From Lentisphaeria bacterium (GTDB lineage: Bacteria; Verrucomicrobiota; Lentisphaeria; Victivallales; Victivallaceae): DNA of 35,581 nucleotides. The notes below the pieces were generated by a model. It was not told where the DNA came from and made no database searches. It saw only the letters and a list, made by a program, of their open reading frames with translations. The stretch is from positions 1 through 35,581 of the forward strand of contig JAFTDL010000075.1 in the NCBI GenBank assembly GCA_017454215.1. The letters run 5' to 3'. Of the stretch, positions 6,889 through 16,312 are shown in pieces. A program made the translations under genes and the position numbers. Every line of letters begins with the position of its first letter. Positions within the stretch are counted from its first letter, which is position 1.

Positions 6889-9029
6889 CGGGACTTCGGC
6901 GCGCGGCAGTCGAAAACCTTCGTCCCGTAGGGCCGGAAGACGAGCTCAAGTTCGTTCTCCGCCACCTCTTTGCCGCTCAGGACTTCGCGGCATGACGAAA
7001 ACGGCGGCAGTTTGACCCGGCAGGCCAGCTCCCGGTCGCAGAAGTTGATGAGGAAACAGACCTTGTCGAGCGCCGGATCGTCGTTGCGGCACAGCACGCC
7101 GGTCTGGAGCTGAAAGTTTTCGTCGCCTGCGATCTCCAGGTCGGAAACGACCCCCGCCCCGGCGCAGGCCTTGCGGAACATCTCGCGGATCCCGCCGAGG
7201 GACTCCGTGCTTTTCGCCGTGCGGAAGATCTGGAAGGGCGAGAATCCCCAGCAGATATATTTTCCTTTCCCGTATTCATGGACCGAAAGAGCGCATCCGC
7301 CGTGAACGTAATCCGCCAGCGACGACGCCCCGTTCAGCCGGAGCTGCGCCCGGAAGAGGTCCTTGAGCGGAACCGCCGGATAGTCCGCCACGGAGAAGAC
7401 TTCATCTCTTTCCGCATAGGTGAAATCGTTGATCAGGATCCCCGCGGCTTCCTGAAGACCGAAGCCGGGCATGGTCTGGAACTGGAACGAATCTTCCCGT
7501 TTCTGCGCAAAGCGGTAATCGGTGATCAGCGTTCCGCCGTCGGCGACGAACCGTTTGAGTTCCTCCGCGAATTTTCCGTTGAGGAAAATGGTCTCCGGCG
7601 CGATCAGGACTTTGTATCTGCCGCGTTTTTCACGGAACAGCCGTTCGTTCACGAAATCGCATTCGATGTGCAGTTCGTTCAGGATCCTGAACGCGCCGTG
7701 ACAGGCGTCGACGTATTCCTTGTAAGTCTTGTCGCAGATGCGCGCCAGCTCCGTGTCGGACGCCAGGAGCACGGCGGCTTCGGCATGGACGCAGGAATCC
7801 GCAATGACGTCTTTCAGGCCGAGGAAAGCCCGGCAGGAGGCGGAAAGAAGCTCCGCCCGCTCCGTCATGGAGCCGTCCAGCGCCATGAGATTGTACTGAT
7901 CGGTCTGGAGATCGGTGACGCGTCCGCCGAATTTCCAGAACATGAGCATCTTCGCGCCGTTGGCGGCAAGCTGCCAGTTGGAGGCGATCCGCCAGCCCCG
8001 TTCGCCGCGGTCCTGCCGGTCCGGGAAGTAGGAGATCTGTCCGGCTTCGCCCTCCACCGCCCAGAATCCCGTCTTCGGGTCCTTTCCGGCGGAGCGGCAC
8101 CAGGCGTTGGCCGCCGCGGTGAGATAAGGCGCCTCCTCCATCATGCCGTAAAAAGTATACGCGGAATAACCGGGAATGTCGACGAGGGAATTCTGGTCGA
8201 ACATGCTGGCGTGTCCGTGCTGCCACGAGGTGCTGTAAGCCGCGGTGACGGCCACGTTCACCGTGACGCGCAGACCGCGCGGGTTGTTGCGGTCGATGGC
8301 GTCGCGGACGACTTTGAGCCAGCCGGCGACCCGGGACCGGTTGAATTTCAGAAAATCCACGCAGGGACCGTAGCCGCCGCCGGAGAAGGAAACGTACACC
8401 CCCGGTTCGGCTTCGTTGAAATCCAGATAGTCCACGGGAAACTCCGTGCCCCATTTTTCGTTGAGTTTTGCGATGTCGTTGTCGTATTTTTCGCGCAGGA
8501 AATCGCGGAACCTGGCCATGGTCAGGGGGCAGAAGCAGCCGTCGCCGTGGTAAAAGGGCTCGTTCCACAGGCTCCATGCGCCCAGCGCCGGATGAGCGCA
8601 GTAGCGTTTCGCCGTCAGGTCGAGAAAGATCTTCGCCCGTTCCAGATAATACGGGTCGTCCATGCAGAGATGATGGGTCGGACCGAACTGTTTTTCTCCG
8701 GGTTTCAGTTCCAGTTCCTGAACTCCCTGTCTGCGGACGATGTAGCGCGGGGGATACATGCCGCCCCACGCCGTGAGCGTGCCGCCGAGGTTGAGCAGGA
8801 TCTTCATGCCGTATTTTTCGGCAAGATCGAAGACGAGGTCCAGTTTGCCGTAGTCGTAGACCCCCTCCTCGCGTTCGATGCGGTCCCAGGCGACGAAGGG
8901 ACGGATGATGTTCATCCCCAGTTTTTTCATGGCCGCGATGTCGCGTTCGAAGTATTCGGGCGAAATGTCGCCGCTCTTGGCGTAGGGGCAGTAGGCGGCG
9001 CCGAAATAAAGTTCATGGGTGTCTGACAT
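6885..9029 (-). CDS. GH42 beta-galactosidase-like glycoside hydrolase
   Basis: This 714-residue protein is close to the usual GH42 length. The N-terminal barrel starts YFGAAYCPYA and includes IIRPFVAWDRIEREEGVYDY. The acid/base Glu is Glu157 in SLWNEPF, and the nucleophile region is FWAVEGEAGQ (Glu326 or Glu328). An amidotransferase-like trimerisation domain follows (VLIAPETIFLNG, GGTLITDYRFA), then a small C-terminal beta domain (KVCFLINFCDRELACR). No signal peptide is seen, so it probably acts in the cytoplasm on imported beta-galactosides or related oligosaccharides. AAAGGA precedes the ATG, and the upstream gene ends one base away, so it is the last gene of the secreted-protein operon. 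Relatives with other linkage specificity exist. A fragment of a similar gene lies at 5513-5590. Confidence 0.85.
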   Translation of the reverse strand: MSDTHELYFGAAYCPYAKSGDISPEYFERDIAAMKKLGMNIIRPFVAWDRIEREEGVYDYGKLDLVFDLAEKYGMKILLNLGGTLTAWGGMYPPRYIVRRQGVQELELKPGEKQFGPTHHLCMDDPYYLERAKIFLDLTAKRYCAHPALGAWSLWNEPFYHGDGCFCPLTMARFRDFLREKYDNDIAKLNEKWGTEFPVDYLDFNEAEPGVYVSFSGGGYGPCVDFLKFNRSRVAGWLKVVRDAIDRNNPRGLRVTVNVAVTAAYSTSWQHGHASMFDQNSLVDIPGYSAYTFYGMMEEAPYLTAAANAWCRSAGKDPKTGFWAVEGEAGQISYFPDRQDRGERGWRIASNWQLAANGAKMLMFWKFGGRVTDLQTDQYNLMALDGSMTERAELLSASCRAFLGLKDVIADSCVHAEAAVLLASDTELARICDKTYKEYVDACHGAFRILNELHIECDFVNERLFREKRGRYKVLIAPETIFLNGKFAEELKRFVADGGTLITDYRFAQKREDSFQFQTMPGFGLQEAAGILINDFTYAERDEVFSVADYPAVPLKDLFRAQLRLNGASSLADYVHGGCALSVHEYGKGKYICWGFSPFQIFRTAKSTESLGGIREMFRKACAGAGVVSDLEIAGDENFQLQTGVLCRNDDPALDKVCFLINFCDRELACRVKLPPFSSCREVLSGKEVAENELELVFRPYGTKVFDCRAPKSR

Positions 9030-10388
9030 TTACTTTCCTTTGCAGATTTGAGAAGCAAGTTTGTACCATTGGGGGTTGTCGGTGAAAAGTTCTCCGCGTC
9101 CGGCCTTCTTGCCGAGGAACACGGCGACGCTGCCCTTGCCGCAGGGCCATTCCACCAGCATGGGCTTGCCGTCTGCGGCGAGCTTGACCACAGCGCCCTT
9201 CTTGAGTTTCAGATCATGGTAATACATGACGCCGAAGGACTTGCAGGAGTTTATCCAGCCGTATTCCGGAGCGTTGCTTTTGAGCGGAACGGGCTTGAAA
9301 AATTTGCCCGTGGTGAAGGGCGAACCCAGTTCGACTGGCAGGATCCCGGCAAGAGGCGTCTTCTGATATTCCCCCTTTTCAAGGGTGAAGAAGCCGCCGA
9401 AGATCACCAGACGCCCGCCGCTGCGGACGGAATCGGCCATGTCTTCGAGAACGAAGTCCGGAATGATGCCGTCAGGACCCGCCGGGGCGTCGGCGAGGAT
9501 GATCGTTTTCGCGCTTTTGAGTCTCGACTCACCGGGGAGCCTGTCGTATTTCAGCCGGTTGATGATGATGGTGGACGCTCCTGTCGGGGAAAGTGTGTAA
9601 CGGATGCAGTTTTTCGGGCTGACTCCGTTCGCGGTCAGGGCCTCGAAGATCAGGAGTTCGTCGAACGTCATTCCCTGAAACAGGAGTATCCTGTTCCGGG
9701 GGCGGCTGTCCGTTTCCCCGTCCCGCAGTTCCGTCAGACGGAGATTCGAGATCCGGTACTGGTACGGTTTTGCCGCCCAGCCCATGCTGCCGATCCGGAG
9801 TTTGCCGCCCCGGTAGAAATCGTGGCCGAACACGGAGACCCCGCCCTGAATGAAGGCAGGATCCTCCATGTCGTTCCTGAAAAACTCCACCCGGTCTTTG
9901 CCTTGATCGAAGAAGATCCGGTAATGGGACCTTCCCTTCGGCGAAACGCGGGTTATCCGTTTGTGGCCGACGGGTTCGATGTTGAACCCCTCGATCCGCT
10001 TCGATTCCGGTTCCGGAAAGTAGGCGCGCCAGTCCCCGCAGGATCCGTGGAAGAACGTCGTTATATTGTATAATTCGACGAAAAGCCCGATCCCCTGCGT
10101 GTAGGACGGGTCCGGAAACTCCATGTCGAATTCCAGCATTCCCCGTTTTATCAGCGGAACGTCGCATTCGATATATCCGTCCCGAAAGGGATTGTTCCGC
10201 ACGGTGACGGTCAGACCGTCGGCTCCGGGCGCATAGGAGCTTTTTCCCGGAGCGGAAAAGTTCCGCCACCTTGCGGAAAGGGCGGAAGACGTCCGGAAAT
10301 CGTCCGAAAATACGACTTTGTGTTCGGCCGCGCCGGAACAGAAAGCCGTCAGGGCCGCCAGTATTGCCGCAGCTGATTTGAGTCCCAT
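9030..10388 (-). CDS. Secreted two-domain protein: concanavalin-like domain plus amidotransferase-like domain (paralogue B)
   Basis: This 452-residue protein starts with a clear signal peptide (MGLKSAAAILAALTAFCSGA, cut near AAE). Residues about 25-220 look like a LamG/DUF1080-type beta-sandwich. The C-terminal half resembles the putative glutamine amidotransferase fold PF07090: an FQGMTFDELLIFEAL start, SGGRLVIFGGFFTLEKGEY and LAGILPVELG. I see no Cys-His-Glu triad, so it may bind rather than catalyse. The ATG at 10388 is preferred because GAGGT lies ahead of it; a GTG at 10403 overlapping the previous stop is the alternative. It is a paralogue of the product of 12930-14192, and the two genes flank the large TIM-barrel gene. 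The function is unknown. Confidence 0.65.
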   Translation of the reverse strand: MGLKSAAAILAALTAFCSGAAEHKVVFSDDFRTSSALSARWRNFSAPGKSSYAPGADGLTVTVRNNPFRDGYIECDVPLIKRGMLEFDMEFPDPSYTQGIGLFVELYNITTFFHGSCGDWRAYFPEPESKRIEGFNIEPVGHKRITRVSPKGRSHYRIFFDQGKDRVEFFRNDMEDPAFIQGGVSVFGHDFYRGGKLRIGSMGWAAKPYQYRISNLRLTELRDGETDSRPRNRILLFQGMTFDELLIFEALTANGVSPKNCIRYTLSPTGASTIIINRLKYDRLPGESRLKSAKTIILADAPAGPDGIIPDFVLEDMADSVRSGGRLVIFGGFFTLEKGEYQKTPLAGILPVELGSPFTTGKFFKPVPLKSNAPEYGWINSCKSFGVMYYHDLKLKKGAVVKLAADGKPMLVEWPCGKGSVAVFLGKKAGRGELFTDNPQWYKLASQICKGK

Positions 10389-10399
10389 CGTTCCCGACC

Positions 10400-12910
10400 T
10401 CACTTTTTGCCGTAGCGGAGGATCACGATCATGGCGTCCTCAAGTTCGGGAAGCACGACGGTATTTCCCTTGAGCTTCAGTGCGGATGCCGAGGTCCGCT
10501 GCGGGACCGCCGCATAAGCCGAGACCAGTTTTTCTCCGCTGCGGGGGAGCGCCGTCAGCTCCAGACCTTTCCGCACGGGGACCGGAGGATAATACCGGCA
10601 GATCTCCCTGCCGCCGGGAAGATTGATCAGATGGAGGACCTCCTCCCGTTCTCCGGAGGGGAGCGTTCTGGAACAGATGAACGGACGGAAGAAAATATCA
10701 TATTCCGTGTTCAGCTGAAAGCGGCTGTCCCGCTCCTTTTCGGGGATCCGCAGCAGATCCGGTGAAAAATAGTATTCGGAGTAACGGGTCATGAAGTTGT
10801 CGCGTTCATACTGATCGCGCACGTTCACGACCGTTCCTGTGTATTTCGCGCCGGCGGCGAAACAGAGATACTGGATGAGATTTCCGGAAACGGAATCCGA
10901 CGGGAAATTGCGGGTGAAGCCGACCGCGGGCTGACCGCCGTAAACGCGCACCCGCTGAACGTCCTCCGCGAGAGTCTCGCTCCAAGTCCGGAAGGTGTGT
11001 CTGGGCTTGTGCGTCATGCCCAGCAGATACTCGAAGATCAGCAGGGATTTGCGGGACACCGCCCTGAGATATCCAGGATTGCGTTTCGCGCTCTTGGCGT
11101 TGGCGTGGATGTTGGTGGCGTAGATGAAATCGGGATAAGCCCTCTCCATGATGGAGCAGTACTGGTTCAGACGCTCCACGGCGGTCCTGTCGGGGTCGGG
11201 ATAGTATTCTTTTCCCGTCTTGCCGTACATGTCGCGCCAGTCGGGACTGGGCGTGTTGAGGTACAGCGGATCGTTGGGCGCGTCGGGAATGAAGTACCAG
11301 TCGAAGCGGTAGCCCTGCCAGCCGAACATCTTGCAGGACTCGATCATTTCCTTTGCCCAGGCGTCGACGAATTCCTTCGTGTAGCCGTGGACCTTGAAGG
11401 TGGCGACTCTGGTTTTATTGCCGTGTATCGTGCCGTTGTAGATACTGGGCTGGCCGTTGTCGCAATAGAGGATCTGCTCCGGCTCCTTCAGGGCCTCCTT
11501 GTAGTTGTAGAGTCCCGTGACGCTCGAAAGGACCGTGACGCCTTTGGCCTGACAGCGCTTCACGAAGTTCTGAATGAATTTTTTGCTCATCACGTCTTTG
11601 TAATATCCCGGGGATTCCGTGGAAGGACGCCAGGTATCCTCTTCGGGCGCGAGGCCCCGAACGGTGGAACGCATCCATAGATAGTATTCGATGACGCCGA
11701 TCTTGTTGCGTTTGAGAAAATCGCTCCACACGTCCTCGCAGCCTTCCTTGTGGCAGTTTCCGGAGTTCACCCAAGCGAACCTCAGCGATTCCGGCGCGAA
11801 ATCGCTGACGGCGAAAGCGGTTTTTTTATCGGCGAGAACTTTGCCGTCTTCGCTTATGACCAGCCGGACCCACGCGCCGCCGCGCATGGCTTTGCTTGTG
11901 GCGAAACCGCACTCGAAGGGAACGGTTCCCTGCACGGGGACCGCGATGTCCCCGTCGAAGACCTTTTTGACGTCGGCAAGTTTTGTCTCGACGAAAACTT
12001 TGGCGTTGACCTTTCTGCTTTTATCCGTCGTGTTGGCGATGAAGGCCGAAACGGAGTTCTTTTCTCCGGGCTTGTTCATGAGCTTCGCCGTTTCGAGAGC
12101 CGATACGGAGATCCCGGGAACGGTCTTGAGAGAACCGACAGCTGCGAAAACCTTCTTTTCGGCCAGTTTTCCCGCGATGACCGCAAAAGTGCATTCGGCG
12201 GACTTTTTATCCGCAAACCGGCGGGGCGAAACGGCGACGACCCTGATGCACGCAAGATCGTTGAAGCCCTGATTCTGCCGGTTGAGATAATACTCCATGC
12301 CCTGACAGTCCGTTCCCGTGACGAGACCGATGCCGCCGGAGGCCGCGGGAGAGTATGCGAACTTCCAACCGCTCCCCGGAGCGTAGTACGACCAGTCGTA
12401 GGGAACGCCGGGAGAATTCCTTTCGGGCAGGAAGAATACCCGCTTTTCGCTCGAAAAATTCATGAGGCGCAATGTGTAGAACCAGTCCGCGGGGGCCTCG
12501 GTGAAATCGGCTTGCATCCGGCAGCGGATCACGGGGGAATCGTCGAAGGTGTAAGTGAGGACCGAGGTCATGAAGGGCTTTTTCAGTTCGCACCGGACGA
12601 CGACCTTTTCAGCCGATTTGCTCACGACTTCGACTTTCTGTTTCGTATTGTTTCCGTTGGTCAGCGGCGCGGCGGCCGAATTCTGTCCGGTGAACGTTTT
12701 CTGCTCGCCGTTGGCCCGGAACTCCTGCGAGCCGTAGATCGCGTATTTCCTGTCCCCGAACGTCAAGGTCTTCAATGCGCCTTTGACGTTGTCGATGGTG
12801 AGGGTGTAGTATTTGTTGGAGACGGTCTTTACGGCCTTGGATTCCTGCAGTTCCACGGCGGCGAGAGAGACGCCGACCGCCGCAGCGGCAATGACGCAAA
12901 AAGATCTCAT
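10400..12910 (-). CDS. Large secreted TIM-barrel glycosidase-like protein
   Basis: This 836-residue protein has a short signal peptide (MRSFCVIAAAAVGVSLAAVE). Residues about 25-290 form a beta-rich domain like the N-terminal sandwich of large glycosidases. An Ig-like linker follows, then a barrel from about 375: FAWVNSGNCH, KGVTVLSSVTGLYNY and GWQGYRFDWYF with Asp537 as nucleophile or metal candidate, then YATNIHANAK. The C-terminal beta domain ends VVLPELEDAMIVILRYGKK, which recalls the end of GH66-like and related enzymes. I cannot assign a GH family with confidence. It probably acts outside the cytoplasm on a polysaccharide. AGAGGA precedes the ATG, and the gene lies between the two paralogous secreted proteins with short gaps. 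Confidence 0.6.
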   Translation of the reverse strand: MRSFCVIAAAAVGVSLAAVELQESKAVKTVSNKYYTLTIDNVKGALKTLTFGDRKYAIYGSQEFRANGEQKTFTGQNSAAAPLTNGNNTKQKVEVVSKSAEKVVVRCELKKPFMTSVLTYTFDDSPVIRCRMQADFTEAPADWFYTLRLMNFSSEKRVFFLPERNSPGVPYDWSYYAPGSGWKFAYSPAASGGIGLVTGTDCQGMEYYLNRQNQGFNDLACIRVVAVSPRRFADKKSAECTFAVIAGKLAEKKVFAAVGSLKTVPGISVSALETAKLMNKPGEKNSVSAFIANTTDKSRKVNAKVFVETKLADVKKVFDGDIAVPVQGTVPFECGFATSKAMRGGAWVRLVISEDGKVLADKKTAFAVSDFAPESLRFAWVNSGNCHKEGCEDVWSDFLKRNKIGVIEYYLWMRSTVRGLAPEEDTWRPSTESPGYYKDVMSKKFIQNFVKRCQAKGVTVLSSVTGLYNYKEALKEPEQILYCDNGQPSIYNGTIHGNKTRVATFKVHGYTKEFVDAWAKEMIESCKMFGWQGYRFDWYFIPDAPNDPLYLNTPSPDWRDMYGKTGKEYYPDPDRTAVERLNQYCSIMERAYPDFIYATNIHANAKSAKRNPGYLRAVSRKSLLIFEYLLGMTHKPRHTFRTWSETLAEDVQRVRVYGGQPAVGFTRNFPSDSVSGNLIQYLCFAAGAKYTGTVVNVRDQYERDNFMTRYSEYYFSPDLLRIPEKERDSRFQLNTEYDIFFRPFICSRTLPSGEREEVLHLINLPGGREICRYYPPVPVRKGLELTALPRSGEKLVSAYAAVPQRTSASALKLKGNTVVLPELEDAMIVILRYGKK

Positions 12911-12929
12911 GATGGCAAGTCCTCTGTTT

Positions 12930-14192
12930 TCAGCCCCGGCAAGCGAGGGATTTTTTCAGCAGTTTCGGAAAGGTTTTCTGTCTGTGGATCATTTCCCCTT
13001 TGTCCGCCCGTCGGCCGCCGGGAATGCCGGTGTAGACCGCCACCGCGCCTGAACCGCACCTGATGCCGCTCAAGAGCGGGGCGTTTCCGACCGAGAGGAG
13101 CGCCTGCGCGCCTTCGGTCAGCGGACAGGTCTGGTAGAGGGCCACCGCCCCCTCCGCGCCCCTGACGGAGAAATTGTCCTTGTCATAGGCGATATCCCAC
13201 GGCGCGGCGATCCTGACAGGGAGTATCTTGTTGAAGGCCGCGTGGCGGAATTCACCCTTGTTGAGGGTGAACATGCCGCCCAGAACGATCAGCTGCGCGC
13301 CGTTTTTCACTTCCGAGACCAGTTCGTCGAGATCGTCGGCGCTGAGCGTGCCGTTGAGGGGAAAGTCCGCCATGACGATGAGCGCGGGGCGGGTGCGGGC
13401 AAAAAGCGGATTTTTGGTGAGGTAGAACTCGTTTTTCATGAGGAGCCCCGTCTTGATGGCCACGTCGCAGAAAACGGGCTTCTCCCCGATGGAAAACTCC
13501 CTGAGGATGCCGTCGATGTCGTAGGCGTCGAAGTCGATCCCTCGCAGGATCACCGCACCGCTCCGGACCTTGTCTGAAGCATCTTCGGCCTTCTCCAGCC
13601 GCACATTGCGGATATGATTGACCACCGGGCCCGAAGTAAGTCCGTAGTTGCCGAACTGGAACTTCACCGGCCCCTTGAACTCCACGTCTTTTTCGACCCA
13701 GACGGGGGTCGTCATGTCGTTGAAGAAATAGGAGATGGTTTTTGCCTTGCGGTCGAACTCGATCTTGAAGGAGAGCCACTTCCCCGCGGGAATGGCCGCC
13801 AGACGCCGGTTGCCGCTTTTTACGAAATAATGGGTCCACCAGCCGGGCCGCAGCGAGACCAGACGGCCGTTGAAGCGGATGAGAAGCGACAGGTGGTCGT
13901 AGGTCTGCCGGGGAGCGTTGCCTGCGTTGGGCAGGACTTCGAAGTACAGCGCGCCCCGTTCCACGTCGGGCAGAGCCGTTTCGTACAGGACGCCCGTATT
14001 CACCTTTTTTCCCAGCGCCGAACAGGCGGCGGTCAGCACGCCGTTCCCGGTGACGAAGGAGTCGGCAGCGTTGGCGCGGATCTTTTTCCACGCCAGTTCG
14101 CCCTGTTTGTCGAAGTCGGCCTTCCAGAGAACGTCGGCGGCGGCCAGCTGAAGGCCCAGCGCCGCGGCAAGAGTCAGAAAAAGAGTTCTCAT
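12930..14192 (-). CDS. Secreted two-domain protein: concanavalin-like domain plus amidotransferase-like domain (paralogue A)
   Basis: This 420-residue protein has a signal peptide (MRTLFLTLAAALGLQLAAA). Its layout is that of the 9030-10388 product. A beta-sandwich at about 20-215 includes GALYFEVLP, WLSFKIEFDRKAKTISYFF and FQFGNYG. An alpha/beta domain then carries AVILRGIDFDAYDIDG, NGAQLIVLGGMFTLNKGEF and KILPVRIAAPW. The shared GG(F/M)FTL(E/N)KGE motif shows that the two are paralogues. The amidotransferase-like part resembles PF07090, which has no well-defined activity. The start at 14192 is chosen for its signal peptide and AAAGGTG upstream; it begins just after the pseudopilin stop, so translation is probably coupled. 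Role unknown; glycan binding or processing at the cell surface is an inference. Confidence 0.65.
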   Translation of the reverse strand: MRTLFLTLAAALGLQLAAADVLWKADFDKQGELAWKKIRANAADSFVTGNGVLTAACSALGKKVNTGVLYETALPDVERGALYFEVLPNAGNAPRQTYDHLSLLIRFNGRLVSLRPGWWTHYFVKSGNRRLAAIPAGKWLSFKIEFDRKAKTISYFFNDMTTPVWVEKDVEFKGPVKFQFGNYGLTSGPVVNHIRNVRLEKAEDASDKVRSGAVILRGIDFDAYDIDGILREFSIGEKPVFCDVAIKTGLLMKNEFYLTKNPLFARTRPALIVMADFPLNGTLSADDLDELVSEVKNGAQLIVLGGMFTLNKGEFRHAAFNKILPVRIAAPWDIAYDKDNFSVRGAEGAVALYQTCPLTEGAQALLSVGNAPLLSGIRCGSGAVAVYTGIPGGRRADKGEMIHRQKTFPKLLKKSLACRG

Positions 14193-14193
14193 G

Positions 14194-14859
14194 TTACTGC
14201 ACCTTTCCCCAGGGGAAGGAATCGTCGGCATCCCAGAGGATGCTCGCCGCCTTCACGTTGCTGACGTGGCTGTCGGCAAAGAGAATGTTCGTGGAGTCTC
14301 CGTTGTGGGCGGCCATCCACTCCTTTCCGGTGGTCTGGCTCCGCCAGGTGCGGTATCCCATGCTGTCGCCGAGGCGGCTGGAGTCCGAGATTATCATTTT
14401 CTGCGAGAGCGGTCCCTTCAGGCCGCTTATCTTGAGGTATGTGTTGGTGAAGAAAAGTGTGAGATTCATGGCGTAATTGAAAGAGCCGGATTTTTTCAGC
14501 ATGTTGTCGCAGACCAGAGTCCGTTTCCCTTCATTGACCCATTCATAACCCGAACCGCAGTAACCGGAAGGAAGCGCGCCGGATTTGCGGAGCGCCGCCC
14601 ACCAATGCTGGGGGAGCTTGTTGTCGTAAGCCGGAGGAACAAAGCCTTCGAAATTGTCCTGATACATGACGAACCCGACGCCGATCTGTTTCTGATTGTT
14701 CTGGCAGCTGGACGTTTTGGCACGCTCCCGCGCCTGCTGCAGCGCCGGCATGAGCATGGCGGCCAGAATGGCGATGATGGCGATCACGACGAGGAGCTCG
14801 ATCAGGGTGAAACGGCTGCGCGGGATCGATGGACGGAATTCGCTGCGGTTGTTTTTCAT
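14194..14859 (-). CDS. Type II secretion-like pseudopilin with prepilin leader
   Basis: This 221-residue protein has a basic leader, then [20 protein letters not shown]: the prepilin methylation motif with Glu five residues after the processed Phe, and a hydrophobic helix. It continues [22 protein letters not shown], a signature of the large Lentisphaerota/Planctomycetota pseudopilin family. Near the C-terminus [17 protein letters not shown] is a variant of the H-x9-DG motif, with one extra residue and DS in place of DG. A prepilin peptidase elsewhere would cut after the basic leader. The gene heads a string of secreted carbohydrate-related genes. AAAGGA lies before the ATG. Whether it builds a fibre or tethers enzymes is unknown. 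Confidence 0.85.
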   Translation of the reverse strand: MKNNRSEFRPSIPRSRFTLIELLVVIAIIAILAAMLMPALQQARERAKTSSCQNNQKQIGVGFVMYQDNFEGFVPPAYDNKLPQHWWAALRKSGALPSGYCGSGYEWVNEGKRTLVCDNMLKKSGSFNYAMNLTLFFTNTYLKISGLKGPLSQKMIISDSSRLGDSMGYRTWRSQTTGKEWMAAHNGDSTNILFADSHVSNVKAASILWDADDSFPWGKVQ

Positions 14860-14909
14860 GGGAAGAGATCCTTTCTTTGACGGTTGTTTGTTTGAGTGAA
14901 ACTACCCTT

Positions 14910-16298
14910 TCAGGTGTTGAAATATTTTTTTGCCGAAAGCATTTCCGGATCGATATCGGAAAACAGGTCGAACATCTCGCGGAAGAATTTGCCGCGCTCC
15001 CGGCCGAATCTGTGCACGGGATAGGCGTCAAGAGCGTCCGCGAAAAGCTCCGGAGACCGGGCGGCGATCGCCTCGGACACCAGCCGCTGAAACTCCGACA
15101 GCGACGCCGCAAGACCGAAAAACGGCGGGGGGAGGAACTGGTCGTCCACGGGACGGATCTCCGCACCGTCGATGTCCATGGTGTACTCCAGCGGCATGTC
15201 GTCGCCGAATCCCCGGACGGCGCCCCGGTTCGGACGGGTGGCGACGATGCGCGCTTTTCCGTATCCGCCGAGGGCGCGGAAGATCGGGACCGTCACATCG
15301 CTGACGGTTTTGCCGAAAAAGGCGTTTCCGGCGTTCCAGTCGACGGTCCCGGGCTCTTTCGACGCGGCCATGAAATTTGCGAAATCGCGCCGGACTTTTC
15401 CGCGCCATGCCCGGCCGCACGCGGCGGGATCGAAAAGACTTTCATCTCCCGCGTTTTTCCTCTGCCAGTCCAGCATCGTATCCGGGAAGACGTGGGCGAG
15501 TCCGTCGAATTCCGTCGAGAAGATCAGCGTTCCGTAACGTCTGTACATCCGGTGCAGAATCAGCAGCGCGTTGCGGATGTTGTCGCGGACATTCCCGTCG
15601 GAATGACGTATTTCCGGGGGCGTCCAGCCGTCGGCGAGGCGGCGGGGCAGTATCTCCGTAAACAGATCCCGCCCGTCCTTCTCTCCCCGGAGGATGAACG
15701 AAAGATGATTCACGCCCGCTGCGACGACGTTCCAGTTCGGATCGAAGGCGTCTCTGCCGCAGAGCCGGGTCAGGTCATAGCGGTGATTGTTGTATCCGCC
15801 GCAGATCCCCAGCGCCCGGATCCTCGTGTGCGTGTTCACAAGGTGAGAATACACCGCGACCGGATTGGCGAAGATCAGCATCAGCGCGGAAGGAGAAAGT
15901 TTTTCGAGCCTCCGGGCGATATCGAAGATCGTCCGGCCCAGGCGAAGCGCCAGAAAGGCTCCGTTCACCGAAAGATTGTCGCTTGAAAAGTACCCGTGAC
16001 GGGAACCGATGAAGACCGCCTGCGCCGAATCCGGCTGGCGGCGCGCCCCCATTGTGAGATAAAGAACGTCCGTACCCTTCAGCGACGCGTCGAGATCATC
16101 CGTCCAGATCACCTTGCAGCCGATATCCGCGTACTCCGGACAGCTGAGGATCATCCTGCCGACGGCCTCGGCACGTTCGGGTGCAAGATCCATCAGACGG
16201 ATCTCCCCGCCGCGGAAGAAACCGGGAACCTCCGCAAAGATCCCCCGCAAAATGGGCAGGAGCCTCAAAGAACCGCCGCCGATGAACGTCACTTTCAT
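14910..16298 (-). CDS. GH4-family NAD-dependent glycosidase-like protein
   Basis: This 462-residue protein is close to the usual GH4 length. It begins with a Rossmann strand, MKVTFIGGGSLR, for NAD binding. YLTMGARRQPD, NPVAV and GVNHLSF are GH4 hallmarks. In known GH4 enzymes a Cys and a His hold the divalent metal: here Cys166 (in ICGGYNN) and His198 (in GVNHL) are in place. The His that usually follows the Cys is replaced by Gly, so the site is atypical. GH4 enzymes cleave alpha- or beta-glycosides, often phosphorylated, by oxidation and elimination at C3. The start at 16298 has AAGGGGG upstream. The gene follows the cupin by 14 bases in the RpiR-led operon. Confidence 0.78.
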   Translation of the reverse strand: MKVTFIGGGSLRLLPILRGIFAEVPGFFRGGEIRLMDLAPERAEAVGRMILSCPEYADIGCKVIWTDDLDASLKGTDVLYLTMGARRQPDSAQAVFIGSRHGYFSSDNLSVNGAFLALRLGRTIFDIARRLEKLSPSALMLIFANPVAVYSHLVNTHTRIRALGICGGYNNHRYDLTRLCGRDAFDPNWNVVAAGVNHLSFILRGEKDGRDLFTEILPRRLADGWTPPEIRHSDGNVRDNIRNALLILHRMYRRYGTLIFSTEFDGLAHVFPDTMLDWQRKNAGDESLFDPAACGRAWRGKVRRDFANFMAASKEPGTVDWNAGNAFFGKTVSDVTVPIFRALGGYGKARIVATRPNRGAVRGFGDDMPLEYTMDIDGAEIRPVDDQFLPPPFFGLAASLSEFQRLVSEAIAARSPELFADALDAYPVHRFGRERGKFFREMFDLFSDIDPEMLSAKKYFNT

Positions 16299-16312
16299 AC
16301 GCGGTTCCCCCT

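Noticed and set aside
7278-9026. Open frame of 582 codons on the plus strand across the GH42 gene
   Set aside because: Antisense shadow; the GH42 frame has the catalytic motifs and a proper start.
10389-10403. GTG at 10403 as start of the secreted two-domain protein, overlapping the previous stop
   Set aside because: The ATG at 10388 has a GAGGT site and gives a cleaner signal peptide. The GTG remains a weaker alternative.
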